Of a stretch of 14,050 bases of DNA, positions 1-7,164 are shown piece after piece. Under the pieces are notes generated by a model that worked only from the letters and a program-made list of their open reading frames with translations, had not been told where the DNA came from and did not search any database. The stretch covers positions 1 to 14,050 of the forward strand of contig JAUHYJ010000024.1 in NCBI GenBank assembly GCA_030425785.1, in the 5' to 3' direction. The DNA is from Acidimicrobiia bacterium (GTDB taxonomy: Bacteria; Actinomycetota; Acidimicrobiia; Acidimicrobiales; Ilumatobacteraceae). A program made the position numbers and the translations under genes. Each line of letters starts with the position of its first letter. Positions within the stretch are counted from its first letter, which is position 1.

Positions 1-132
1 GTCACGGCGGTAGTTGACGGCCACCGCGGCACCCGCCGCGGCGAGTCGTTCGCTGATGGCCCGCCCGATTCCGCGTCCGCCGCCCGTCACGAGCGCGATC
101 CGTCCCGACAGCTGCACCGGTCCCCCTGGCAT
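1..132 (-). CDS. Short-chain dehydrogenase/reductase, N-terminal 44 residues (cut by window edge)
   Basis: Reading the minus strand from an ATG at 132 gives an open frame running off the left edge. Residues 8-24 read [17 protein letters not shown], the opening beta strand and TGxxxGxG nucleotide-binding loop of classical SDR oxidoreductases. Residues 25-44 continue as the first Rossmann helix and second strand (AVAVNYRRD). The substrate cannot be told because the catalytic Ser-Tyr-Lys region is outside the window; FabG-like ketoacyl reductases and many alcohol or sugar dehydrogenases begin this way. Arg residues after the second strand would suit NADP(H), an inference only. ATG 132 is preferred because a -10-like CAAGGT ends six bases before it. 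The alternative is an in-frame GTG at 117. Confidence 0.88.
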   Translation of the reverse strand, partial: MPGGPVQLSGRIALVTGGGRGIGRAISERLAAAGAAVAVNYRRD

Positions 133-136
133 GTGC

Positions 137-144
137 CAACCTTG
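137..144. promoter_or_regulatory. Overlapping divergent -10 elements for the SDR (-) and CDF (+) genes
   Basis: On the plus strand CAACCT (137-142) is followed by six bases and then GTG 149 of the transporter. On the minus strand CAAGGT (144-139) is followed by six bases and then ATG 132 of the dehydrogenase. Both have the A at the second and T at the sixth hexamer position that sigma-70-type -10 boxes need. The two hexamers share four base pairs. No convincing -35 is seen on either side. The 16-bp gap between start codons leaves no room for ribosome binding sites, so both genes are predicted to be leaderless. Inferred from sequence only. Confidence 0.5.
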
Positions 145-148
145 CCAC

Positions 149-1120
149 GTGACCGACGGCAGCAAGAAGGCGATCATCGCTGCGTTCTTCGCGAACCTGG
201 GCATCGCGATCGCGAAGTTCGTCGGGTTCCTCATCACCCGATCGGCGGGCATGCTGGCCGAGTCGGTACACAGCCTCGCCGACACCGGCAACCAGGGTCT
301 GCTCTTCCTCGGCGGCCGACGCGCCCAGCGCGACGCCACCCCGGAGCATCCGTTCGGCTACGGACGCGAGCGCTACTTCTGGTCGTTCGCCGTCGCCCTC
401 GTGCTGTTCTCGATGGGTGGCCTGTTCGCGCTGTACGAGGGGATCGAGAAGTTCCGGCATCCGCACGAGGTCGACAAGGTGTGGGTCGCGGTCGGCATCT
501 TGGTGTTCGGTCTGCTCATCGAAGGCAATTCGTTGCGCGTCGCCGTCGGCGAAGCCCGTCATCACAAGGGCGACGCCAGCTGGTGGCAGTTCATCCGGCA
601 CTCGAAGCAGCCCGAGCTGCCCGTGGTCCTGCTCGAGGACACCGGCGCCGAGATCGGCCTCGCGCTCGCCCTGACCGGCGTCATCGTCGCCCACCAGACC
701 GGCGACGCACGCTGGGACGCGCTCGGGTCGATCTCGATCGGCCTCCTGCTGATCGTCATCGCGATCGTGCTGATCATCGAGATGAAGGGTCTGCTGATCG
801 GCGAGTCGGCCGGGCCGGCCGACCGGGCGAGGATCGTCGCCGCACTCGAGAGCGGGCCGCACGTCGACGCGCTCATCCACCTGCGAACCGAGCACATCGG
901 GCCCGACGAGATCCTCGTGGCGGCCAAGCTCGAGTACGACTCGACCCTCACGTTCGACCAGGTGACCGACGCGATCAACCGGACCGAACGTGCGGTCCGT
1001 GACGCCGTGCCCGCCGCTCGGATGATCTACATCGAGCCCGATCTCCGGGTCGAGGGATACGTCGACTCCGAGCGCCGCGACGCCCACGGCGATCACGGCG
1101 ATCACGACGGCGATCGCTGA
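149..1120 (+). CDS. Cation diffusion facilitator family transporter (ZnT9-like subgroup)
   Basis: A 323-residue membrane protein, predicted to export a divalent metal such as Zn(II) in exchange for protons. Hydrophobic segments lie near residues 8-30, 36-55, 78-98, 110-127, 158-180 and 193-213, followed by a soluble C-terminal domain, the usual CDF layout. H41 and D45 (in [12 protein letters not shown]) form the HxxxD metal pair of helix 2. In helix 5 the segment [12 protein letters not shown] (about 159-170) replaces the common HxxxD with acidic residues, as in the SLC30A9/ZnT9-like branch. The C terminus is His/Asp-rich (residues 311-322). GTG 149 is chosen because a -10-like hexamer ends six bases before it and the mature helix begins soon after. 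ATG 131 is possible but would overlap the divergent gene. The EamA gene follows after 17 bases, probably in the same transcript. The transported ion is not readable from sequence. Confidence 0.9.
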   Translation: MTDGSKKAIIAAFFANLGIAIAKFVGFLITRSAGMLAESVHSLADTGNQGLLFLGGRRAQRDATPEHPFGYGRERYFWSFAVALVLFSMGGLFALYEGIEKFRHPHEVDKVWVAVGILVFGLLIEGNSLRVAVGEARHHKGDASWWQFIRHSKQPELPVVLLEDTGAEIGLALALTGVIVAHQTGDARWDALGSISIGLLLIVIAIVLIIEMKGLLIGESAGPADRARIVAALESGPHVDALIHLRTEHIGPDEILVAAKLEYDSTLTFDQVTDAINRTERAVRDAVPAARMIYIEPDLRVEGYVDSERRDAHGDHGDHDGDR

Positions 1121-1137
1121 GCGAGCGGACGCCCTCC

Positions 1138-2079
1138 ATGGACGACACGACGGCACGAGCCGACGCCACGACGGCTGCACCCCCGAACCGCACCCTCGGC
1201 CTGCTGGCCGTGGTGGCGTCGATCATGTGCTTCGCGGTGTCGTTCGGGATCATCAAGTGGCCCGGCATCCCCGGCTCGGTCATCGCCTGGTGGCGGTTGA
1301 TCGGCAGCGCGCTGCTGTGGTGGCTCCTCGTGATCGGTCTCCGTGTGCAGCGTGGCCGGCCGCTGCCGTCGCGGGCCGTCTGGCGATCGGCGCTGCCCGC
1401 GGCACTGCTGTTCGGCCTGTACATCTCGATGTTCTTCACGGCGGTGACCAAGACGAGCGTCGCCCACGCCGAGTTCATCAACAGCCTGGCGCCGCTCCTG
1501 GTGATCCCGACCGGGTTCCTGCTGTTCCGCGAGCGGCCGAACTGGTCGGCGCTGCGGTTCGGCCTGCTGTCGCTCGTCGGACTCGTGATCGTGCTCTTCA
1601 CCGGTCCGGATCAGGGCGTCGCGACCATCGAGGGCGATCTGCTGATGCTGCTCGTTCTCGTGCTGACCGTGTCGTACCTGATGGCGTCGAAGTGGGCTCG
1701 CGCACGCGGGGTCGACACCGTCGACTTCATGGCGATCGTCATGACCGTCGCGCTGGTCACCGCCACACCGGTGGCGCTGTCGATCGCCGGCGACGAGATC
1801 TGGCCGCTCTCGTGGCAGGCGTGGGTCGCCGTCGCGATCCTGTCCGTGCTGACCGGCGGCGCCGCCCACGGCCTGCTGTTCTTCGCGCACCGGACGGTGC
1901 CGATCGCGACGATCTCGGTCATGCAGGTCAGCCAGCCGGCGCTGTCGGCGTTCTGGGCGTGGGTCATCGTCGACGAGGCGATCACCGCCACCCAGATACC
2001 CGGGATGGCCCTGGTGATCGTGGGCATGGCCCTCGTCGTGTGGAACAGCCAGGGCGCCCGGGCCGCCGCGCGCAGGTGA
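1138..2079 (+). CDS. EamA/DMT-superfamily transporter
   Basis: A 313-residue protein with about ten membrane helices (near 20-38, 46-68, 83-103, 112-130, 138-156, 165-187, 195-218, 228-250, 258-277 and 285-304), the length and helix count of two EamA repeats. The second half ends with the conserved style of DMT proteins: HRTVPIATISVMQVSQPALSAFWA, then a helix break at DEAITATQIPG, then the last helix. These proteins usually export amino acids, nucleosides or other small metabolites; the substrate here is unknown. The first 17 residues are polar and Thr/Ala-rich. The gene lies 17 bases after the CDF stop with no clear own promoter and no strong Shine-Dalgarno, so co-transcription with the CDF gene is likely. 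Confidence 0.88.
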   Translation: MDDTTARADATTAAPPNRTLGLLAVVASIMCFAVSFGIIKWPGIPGSVIAWWRLIGSALLWWLLVIGLRVQRGRPLPSRAVWRSALPAALLFGLYISMFFTAVTKTSVAHAEFINSLAPLLVIPTGFLLFRERPNWSALRFGLLSLVGLVIVLFTGPDQGVATIEGDLLMLLVLVLTVSYLMASKWARARGVDTVDFMAIVMTVALVTATPVALSIAGDEIWPLSWQAWVAVAILSVLTGGAAHGLLFFAHRTVPIATISVMQVSQPALSAFWAWVIVDEAITATQIPGMALVIVGMALVVWNSQGARAAARR

Positions 2080-2127
2080 ACAGTCCGCGAACGGCTCGTG
2101 GAACCCGGCAGCCGAGCTGGTAGTCAC

Positions 2128-2970
2128 ATGGGCATGCGGATCATGGTCACCAACGACGACGGCATCGACGCGCCCGGGATCGAGCACCTCGCACGGGCGA
2201 TGGTCGGTCTCGGCGAGCTGGTCGTCATCGCCCCCGACCAGGAGTTCTCGGGCGCCTCGGCGGCGATCGGCGCGATCTGGGAACAGCATCCGCTCGTGCA
2301 CCGCCGGCGCGACTTCCCCGTCGACGGTGTCGCCGAGGCCTGGGCGGTCGGCGGCCCACCGGCGCTCTGCGCGATGTACGCCCGGCTCGGCGCGTTCGGC
2401 GAGCCGTTCGACCTCGTCGTGTCGGGCATCAACCCGGGCGCGAACGTCGGCCGATCGGTGTACCACTCGGGCACGATCGGCGCCTGCCTGTCCGGCCGCA
2501 ACGGCGGCTGGTCGGGCGTCGCCGTGAGCCAGGCGGCGGCCGGGTGGGGCGTCGAAGGCCAGGCGTGGTCCGAGGTCCTCAAGGGCCAGAAGTGGGCGAC
2601 GGCGGCCACCGTGGCGCGCACGTTCGTCGAGGCGATGATCACCGAGCTGCCGACCGAGCCGGTCGTCGCCAACGTGAACGTGCCCAACGTCGACGTCGAC
2701 GAACTGGCCGGGTGGGCGCTCACGCAGGTCGGCCTGCTGCCGCCGCGGGCCATGACCGAGGTCGACCTGATCGAGCGCGAGGGCGAACCCGACGTGTTCG
2801 ACGTCAAGATGACGTCCGGTGACGCGATCGACCTCCCCGCCGGCACCGACGGCGGCGCGATCGAGCGGAACATGGTGTCGGTCAGCTACCTGAGCCGGCT
2901 CATCGCCGAGCCGCGGGCCGACATGACCGCCGTCGAGGACGCCCTGAGCGGGCTGGTCGCCCGGCAATGA
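2128..2970 (+). CDS. surE: 5'/3'-nucleotidase SurE
   Basis: A 280-residue cytoplasmic metal-dependent phosphatase of the SurE family, which removes phosphate from nucleoside monophosphates and in some members from short polyphosphates. The family signatures are present in order: NDDG (residues 9-12, metal-binding Asp pair), DQEFSGAS (37-44), and SGINPGANVG followed by YHSGTIGA (99 onward, with N102 as the expected metal ligand). Length is normal for bacterial SurE. ATG 2128 is taken as start, but ATG 2134 gives the more typical beginning MRIMVTNDDG and is nearly as likely; there is no clear ribosome binding site for either. The 48-base gap after the EamA gene holds an imperfect inverted repeat (2092-2098 with 2113-2119, one G-U pair), possibly a weak terminator. 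The thi promoter begins 15 bases after the surE stop. Confidence 0.93.
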   Translation: MGMRIMVTNDDGIDAPGIEHLARAMVGLGELVVIAPDQEFSGASAAIGAIWEQHPLVHRRRDFPVDGVAEAWAVGGPPALCAMYARLGAFGEPFDLVVSGINPGANVGRSVYHSGTIGACLSGRNGGWSGVAVSQAAAGWGVEGQAWSEVLKGQKWATAATVARTFVEAMITELPTEPVVANVNVPNVDVDELAGWALTQVGLLPPRAMTEVDLIEREGEPDVFDVKMTSGDAIDLPAGTDGGAIERNMVSVSYLSRLIAEPRADMTAVEDALSGLVARQ

Positions 2971-2984
2971 CCGTCCCCACGCGC

Positions 2985-2990
2985 TAGCCT
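2985..2990 (+). promoter_or_regulatory. -10 element of the thiamine operon (TAGCCT)
   Basis: TAGCCT fits the TANNNT consensus and is followed by GG, as at other promoters in this window. Transcription would begin near 2997-2998, a few bases before the riboswitch aptamer. No good -35 hexamer is visible at the usual spacing; the region is the 3' end of surE. Confidence 0.55.
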
Positions 2991-3002
2991 GGGCGACAAC
3001 CG

Positions 3003-3090
3003 AACGGGGAGCTCGTTGGCACGACGGGCTGAGAGGGTGGACGCCTCCACCGACCCGAGAACCTGATCCGGATAATGCCGGCGGAGGAAC
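3003..3090 (+). promoter_or_regulatory. TPP riboswitch (THI element)
   Basis: The conserved blocks of the thiamine pyrophosphate aptamer occur in the right order: GGGGAGC (3007-3013), GGCTGAGAGG (3027-3036), ACCCGAGAACCTGATC (3053-3068), then GGATAATGCCGGCGGAGGAA (3070-3089). CTGAGA forms the pyrimidine-sensing arm, and the CCGG-loop-CCGG hairpin belongs to the pyrophosphate-binding arm. The variable P3 extension can fold as GGTGG (3035-3039) with CCACC (3047-3051). The aptamer ends two bases before the thiN ATG, leaving no room for a separate expression platform or terminator. Control is therefore probably translational, by TPP-bound RNA masking the ribosome binding site. A long P1 helix is not obvious from the flanks. 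Target: the thiN-thiB-thiP-thiQ operon. Confidence 0.96.
3083..3087 (+). promoter_or_regulatory. Ribosome binding site of thiN, inside the riboswitch 3' strand
   Basis: GGAGG lies four bases before ATG 3092. It is also the last conserved block of the TPP aptamer (GCGGAGGAA). The same bases therefore serve ligand-stabilised folding and ribosome binding, which supports direct occlusion of translation start. Confidence 0.8.
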
Positions 3091-3091
3091 G

Positions 3092-3757
3092 ATGGACGAA
3101 ACGGTGATCGTGGTGACGGGCGCAGCGCCCCTCGACGCCGACGCCGTCGCCCACCTGCCGAGCACGGCGATCGTCATCGCCGCCGACGGCGGCCTCGACC
3201 ACGCCCTCGCCGCCGGGCTGACGCCGGCCGCGCTCGTGGGCGACCTCGATTCGGTGTCCGCCGACGGCATGGCCTGGGCCGAGGCACATGCGACGATCCA
3301 GCGTCACGAACCGGCCAAGGACCGCACCGACACGGAACTCGCGCTCGCGACCGCGGCCGGTCTCCAGCCGGCGCGGCTGCTCCTCGTCGCCGGCGGCGGC
3401 GACCGGCTCGACCACACGGTGACCGCGATCGGTGCACTCGGCCACCCCGACCTGACCAGCATCCCGCTGCTCGAGGCGTGGTGGGGTGACGAGCACGCGT
3501 TCGTGCTGCACGGCCCCGGCGCGCTCCATCTCGCCACCGACACGGGCACCCGGATCTCGCTCGTCGCCATGCACGGGCCGTGCACGGGCGTGTCGATCGA
3601 CGCCGCCGAGTGGCCGCTCGACGACGCCGAGCTCGAACCGCTGAGCGGGCACGGCGTCAGCAACGTCGCCACCGCCGACGAGGTCACCATCACCGTCTCG
3701 ACCGGGATCCTCACCGTGTTCACCCACCCGCCCGCCACCGCCAAGGAGCTCCCATGA
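3092..3757 (+). CDS. thiN: Thiamine pyrophosphokinase
   Basis: A 221-residue cytoplasmic enzyme that transfers pyrophosphate from ATP to thiamine, giving TPP and AMP. The catalytic domain shows ADGG (31-34), GDLDS (50-54), KDRTDTELAL (76-85) and GGGDRLDHT (101-109), the acidic and ATP-binding motifs of TPK. The C-terminal half (about 135-221) is beta-rich like the thiamine-binding domain and contains LSGHGVSNVA, matching the family's SxGxSN-type motif. The start at ATG 3092 is fixed by the riboswitch-embedded GGAGG. It is the first gene of a TPP-controlled operon, and its stop overlaps the thiB start by four bases (ATGA), which indicates translational coupling. The name follows Bacillus usage, where thiN is TPK; in enterobacteria the equivalent role has another name. 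Confidence 0.96.
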   Translation: MDETVIVVTGAAPLDADAVAHLPSTAIVIAADGGLDHALAAGLTPAALVGDLDSVSADGMAWAEAHATIQRHEPAKDRTDTELALATAAGLQPARLLLVAGGGDRLDHTVTAIGALGHPDLTSIPLLEAWWGDEHAFVLHGPGALHLATDTGTRISLVAMHGPCTGVSIDAAEWPLDDAELEPLSGHGVSNVATADEVTITVSTGILTVFTHPPATAKELP

Positions 3758-4839
3758 CCCCCCGTGCCCGCATGCTCGCCGCAGCCGTCGCCGCCGCGCT
3801 CACCGTGGCCGCGTGCGGTGACGACGGCGCCGACACCGACGAGCGCGGTGACGACCTGTCCGGAACCACCGTCACCCTGGTCACGTACGACTCGTTCCCG
3901 ACCCCGGACCCCGAGAACCCGCTCCACGCGGCGCTCGCGGCGTTCACCGACGAGACCGGTATCGAGGTCGAGGTGCTGATCGCCGGCGACACCGGCACGA
4001 TGCTGGCGAAGGCCGAGTTGACCGCCGGCAACCCCGAGGGCGACGTGATGTACGGCATCGACAACACGTTCCTGTCGCGAGCGATCGACGCCGAGATCTT
4101 CGAGCCGTATGCGTCGCCGGCTGCCGTCGACATCCCGGACCGCTTCACCGACCTCGTCCCGAACGACGAGGCCACCCCGGTCGACTTCGGCGACGTCTGC
4201 CTGAACTACGACGTCGCCGCGCTCGAGGCCGCAGCGCTCCAGCCGCCCGAGTCCTTGGCCGACCTGACCGACCCGATCTACGCCGACCGGCTCGTCGTGC
4301 AGAACCCGGCCACGTCGTCGCCCGGGCTCGCGTTCCTGCTCGCGACCATCGCCGAGTTCGGGGACGGTTGGGAGCAGTACTGGGCCGACCTCGCGGCGAA
4401 CGGCGTCGAGATCGTCGACAGCTGGACGACGGCGTACTACGACTCGTTCTCGTGGTCAGGCGGCGACCGACCCCTCGTCGTCTCCTACGGGTCGAGCCCG
4501 CCGCTCGAGGTGCTGTACGCGGACGAGCCGATCGACGCACCGTCGACCGGCGTCGTCACCGACACCTGCTTCCGCCAGGTCGAGTTCGCGGGCGTGCTCG
4601 CCGGCACCGAACAGCCCGAGGCGGCCCGCCGCCTGATCGACTTCCTCGTCTCCGAGCAGTTCCAGGTCGAGGTGCCGCTGAACCTGTTCGTGTTCCCGGT
4701 CAACCCGGCGGCCGAGCTCGACCCGGTGTTCGTCGAGTACGCCACGATCCCCGAGTCGCCGCTGTCGCTCGACCCGTCCGAGATCGCCGCCAACCGCGAA
4801 GCCTGGATCGAGCGCTGGACCGAGATCGTGGCCGGCTGA
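3754..4839 (+). CDS. thiB: Thiamine ABC transporter substrate-binding lipoprotein
   Basis: A 361-residue periplasmic-type receptor that delivers thiamine (or its phosphates) to ThiP. The N terminus is a lipoprotein signal: Arg residues, a hydrophobic stretch 7-18, then the lipobox VAAC with C21, followed by an acidic linker. The mature part matches the TbpA/ThiB family: LVTYDSFPTPDPENPL near the start, VDFGDVCLNYD mid-way, SSPGLAFLLATIAEFG, then WADLAANGVEIVDSWTTAYY (210-229) and RPLVVSYGSSPP. W224 and the Y228-Y229 pair fall where thiamine-stacking aromatics are found in the family; this is by analogy. AAGGAG at 3743-3748 precedes ATG 3754. An iron-binding receptor of the same fold is the main alternative, but the riboswitch and TPK context argue for thiamine. 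Confidence 0.95.
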   Translation: MTPRARMLAAAVAAALTVAACGDDGADTDERGDDLSGTTVTLVTYDSFPTPDPENPLHAALAAFTDETGIEVEVLIAGDTGTMLAKAELTAGNPEGDVMYGIDNTFLSRAIDAEIFEPYASPAAVDIPDRFTDLVPNDEATPVDFGDVCLNYDVAALEAAALQPPESLADLTDPIYADRLVVQNPATSSPGLAFLLATIAEFGDGWEQYWADLAANGVEIVDSWTTAYYDSFSWSGGDRPLVVSYGSSPPLEVLYADEPIDAPSTGVVTDTCFRQVEFAGVLAGTEQPEAARRLIDFLVSEQFQVEVPLNLFVFPVNPAAELDPVFVEYATIPESPLSLDPSEIAANREAWIERWTEIVAG

Positions 4840-4841
4840 CG

Positions 4842-6518
4842 ATGGCCGGGCCGGGCGAGACGGCGCTCGCACCGGGGACCGCGCTCCCGCGGTGGTTCGT
4901 CGTCGCCGTCACCGTCGCCCCGCTCGGGTTCCTGGCGGTGTTCTACGCCTGGCCGTTCGCGAACCTGCTCGGCCGGGCGCTGGACGCGGAGGCGATCGGC
5001 GACACGTTCGGGCGCCGATCGACGTGGCGGGTGCTCTGGTTCACGACGTGGCAGGCGGTGGCGAGCACCGTCCTCACAATGGTGGCCGGGCTCGGCCCGG
5101 CGTGGGCGGTCTCGCGGTTCTCGTTCCCCGGGCGGCGTGCCCTGCTCGGCGTCCTGACGGCGGTGTTCGTGCTGCCGACGGTGGTGGTCGGCGCTGCGAT
5201 CGTCGCCGTGCTGCCCGAGTCGCTCGACCGTTCGGTGTGGGCGATCCTCGGCGCCCACGTCGTGTTCAACCTGGCGGTCGTGGTGCGGACGGTCGGCGCC
5301 GTCTGGGAGCGACTCCCCGTCGATCTCGAACACGCCGCCGCGACGCTCGGTGCCTCGCCGACACGCGCCTTCCGCCTGATCACCCTCCCCCTCCTGCGGC
5401 CGTCGATCGCGGCGGCGGCCGCGATCGTGTTCCTGTTCACGTTCACGTCGTACGGCGTCATCCGGGTGCTCGGCACGACGGGCCGAGCCACGATCGAGGT
5501 CGAGGTCTGGCGACGCGCGACCCAGTTGGGCGACATCGGCGGCGCGGCGACCCTGGCGCTGATCCAGCTGCTGGTGCTCGGCGCACTCGTGCTGGTGTCG
5601 TCACGTGTGCAGCGCAGCGCCGCACGCGTGATCGAGCTCGACGCCCGTCCGCGCCGGCCGTCGCCACTCGGCCGGCAGCGCTGGTGGGTGGCGTTGGCCG
5701 CGGGTGGGGCGGCCACCGTCGTCGTCATGCCGCTGGTGGCGCTGGTCGAGCGGTCCCTGCGCGGCGAGGACGGCTACTCGCTGGAGGCGTGGCGGACATT
5801 GGGCGACACCGAGATCAGACCGGGGTTGTCGCTCGGCATCGATCCGCTCGGCGCGCTGTGGCGGTCGATCACGACTGCGATGTGGGCGACGGCGATCGCC
5901 GTCGCGCTCGGTGCGCTGGCGATCGTCGCGATCAGCGTGCTCGGTCGGTCGGGCAAGGTGCTCGACGCCGGGCTGATGCTGCCGCTCGGTACGTCGGCGG
6001 TGACGATCGGGTTCGGCATGCTCATCACGTTCGACCGGCCCCCGGTCGATTGGCGCGCTGAATGGTGGCTGGTGCCGGTGGGCCACGCGCTGGTCGCGCT
6101 GCCCTTCGTCGTGCGGGCGGGGTTGGGTGTCGTGCGGTCGCTCGATCCCGATCTGCGCGCTGCCGCCGCCACCCTCGGTGCGCCGCCGATCCGAGCATGG
6201 GCGACGACGGTCCTGCCGGCGCTGCGGCGGCCGCTCGCGGTCGGAGCCGGGCTCGCCGCGGCGGTGTCGCTCGGCGAGTTCGGCGCGACCAGCTTCCTGT
6301 CGCGCAGCGGCGCCGAGACCCTGCCGATCGCGATCGAACGCCTGCTCGGACGCACCGGCCGACTGTTCCAGGCCCAGGCCTTCGCGCTGGCGGCGATCCT
6401 GGCGGCGGCGACGATCGCGATCGTGCTGGTGGTCGATCTGGCAGGAGAGAGCCTGGCGGGAGACGGCCTGGCCGGGGAGGACCCGGCGCGAGGGGACGAG
6501 CGTGCTCGAGGTCACTGA
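4842..6518 (+). CDS. thiP: Thiamine ABC transporter permease (fused two-domain)
   Basis: A 558-residue inner-membrane protein with two homologous permease domains in one chain, as in ThiP and FbpB. Each half carries an EAA loop that docks on the ATPase: EHAAATLGASPTRAFRLI (from residue 163) and LRAAAATLGAPPIRAWATT (from residue 438). The segment SLGEFGATSFLSRSGAETLP in the second half is typical of the family. About twelve hydrophobic segments are visible. ATG 4842 follows the thiB stop by two bases; the frame is open much further upstream, but that part overlaps thiB and looks like a non-coding shadow. The last 27 residues are polar and repetitive (pentapeptide-like LAGE/LAGD units) and lie beyond the last helix. 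The stop overlaps thiQ by 17 bases. Confidence 0.95.
   Translation: MAGPGETALAPGTALPRWFVVAVTVAPLGFLAVFYAWPFANLLGRALDAEAIGDTFGRRSTWRVLWFTTWQAVASTVLTMVAGLGPAWAVSRFSFPGRRALLGVLTAVFVLPTVVVGAAIVAVLPESLDRSVWAILGAHVVFNLAVVVRTVGAVWERLPVDLEHAAATLGASPTRAFRLITLPLLRPSIAAAAAIVFLFTFTSYGVIRVLGTTGRATIEVEVWRRATQLGDIGGAATLALIQLLVLGALVLVSSRVQRSAARVIELDARPRRPSPLGRQRWWVALAAGGAATVVVMPLVALVERSLRGEDGYSLEAWRTLGDTEIRPGLSLGIDPLGALWRSITTAMWATAIAVALGALAIVAISVLGRSGKVLDAGLMLPLGTSAVTIGFGMLITFDRPPVDWRAEWWLVPVGHALVALPFVVRAGLGVVRSLDPDLRAAAATLGAPPIRAWATTVLPALRRPLAVGAGLAAAVSLGEFGATSFLSRSGAETLPIAIERLLGRTGRLFQAQAFALAAILAAATIAIVLVVDLAGESLAGDGLAGEDPARGDERARGH
6435..6494 (+). repeat. Four degenerate 15-bp tandem units at the 3' end of thiP
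   Basis: Units 6435-6449, 6450-6464, 6465-6479 and 6480-6494 share the pattern of a CTGGC-like start followed by a purine-rich GGAG or GGGAG core. They encode DLAGE, SLAGD, GLAGE and DPARG. The purine cores resemble Shine-Dalgarno sequences, and the last one runs into the GAGGGGACG just before the thiQ GTG. The first three units are clear and the fourth has diverged. Confidence 0.6.
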
Positions 6519-7137
6519 GCTCGTCGTGCGGTTCGACGCCACCGTGGTGCTCGACGGGCACTCGCTCTCGGTCGCCGACGGTGAGATCGTCGCTCTGCTC
6601 GGGGCCTCGGGCAGCGGCAAGAGCACCCTGTTGCGCGCCATCGCCGGGCTCGTGCCCGTCACGGCGGGCTCGGTCGCGATCGACGGTGCGTCGGTCACCG
6701 ACGTGCCGACCCATCGACGAGCGGTCGGGATGGTGTTCCAGGACGACCAGTTGTTCCCGCACCTGTCGGTCGGCGACAACGTCGGCTTCGGGTTGAAGAT
6801 GGCGGGCGTCGCCGCCGACGAGCGTCGGCGGCGCGTGGCCGACCTGCTCGACACGGTCGGTCTCGCCGGCTTCGCCGACCGGGACGTGGCCAACCTGTCC
6901 GGCGGCGAGGCGAAGCGGGTCGCGCTGGCGCGGTCGCTCGCCCCCGAGCCCCGGGTCCTCCTCCTCGACGAGCCGCTGACCGGGCTCGACCGGGAGCTGC
7001 ACGATCGGTTGGTGGTCGAGGTCGCTGCGATCCTGCGGGGCGTCGGGACGACGGCGGTCTGGGTGACGCACGACGCCGACGAGGCAGCCGCCGTCGCCGA
7101 TCGAGTCGTGCGGCTCGACGATCTCCACCCCGACTGA
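6502..7137 (+). CDS. thiQ: Thiamine ABC transporter ATP-binding protein
   Basis: A 211-residue ABC ATPase that powers the ThiBP importer from the cytoplasmic side. Motifs in order: Walker A GASGSGKST (34-42), Q-loop MVFQDDQLFPHLSVGDNV (Q80), signature LSGGEAKRVALARSL (132 onward), Walker B VLLLDE (152-157), D-loop GLD (161-163) and switch H190 in WVTHD. The signature has Glu where most relatives have Gln, which is tolerated in this family. It is short and lacks the C-terminal regulatory domain of larger uptake ATPases, as usual for ThiQ. The start is GTG 6502, with GAGGGG about six bases upstream, inside the end of thiP. The overlap of 17 bases implies coupled translation. The assignment to thiamine rests on operon context; the sequence alone would also fit an iron or sulfate ATPase. 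Confidence 0.93.
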   Translation: MLEVTELVVRFDATVVLDGHSLSVADGEIVALLGASGSGKSTLLRAIAGLVPVTAGSVAIDGASVTDVPTHRRAVGMVFQDDQLFPHLSVGDNVGFGLKMAGVAADERRRRVADLLDTVGLAGFADRDVANLSGGEAKRVALARSLAPEPRVLLLDEPLTGLDRELHDRLVVEVAAILRGVGTTAVWVTHDADEAAAVADRVVRLDDLHPD

Positions 7138-7152
7138 GCCCATCGGACGTGC

Positions 7153-7158
7153 GAGACT
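7153..7158 (+). promoter_or_regulatory. -10-like hexamer GAGACT for the DUF1801 gene
   Basis: GAGACT is followed by GGCGGC and then GTG 7165, the six-base spacing seen at other predicted leaderless genes here. It would give the DUF1801 gene a promoter independent of the thi operon. It is weaker than TANNNT because the first base is G, and no -35 is evident. Confidence 0.4.
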
Positions 7159-7164
7159 GGCGGC

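Noticed and set aside
1102..3270. A 722-codon open frame on the minus strand opposite the EamA, surE and thiN genes
   Set aside because: It is antisense to three well-supported genes, has an Arg/Asp/His-rich low-complexity composition with no domain, and arises from third-position GC bias.
4368..4841. Extension of thiP upstream into thiB
   Set aside because: This part reads thiB in a shifted frame and has no membrane or permease features. ATG 4842, directly after the thiB stop, fits.
3754..7137. Reading the ABC transporter as an iron (Fbp/Afu-type) importer
   Set aside because: The folds are shared, but the TPP riboswitch, the TPK gene and the TbpA-type motifs in the receptor point to thiamine. 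The adjacent DUF1801 'iron chaperone' label is not enough to change this.
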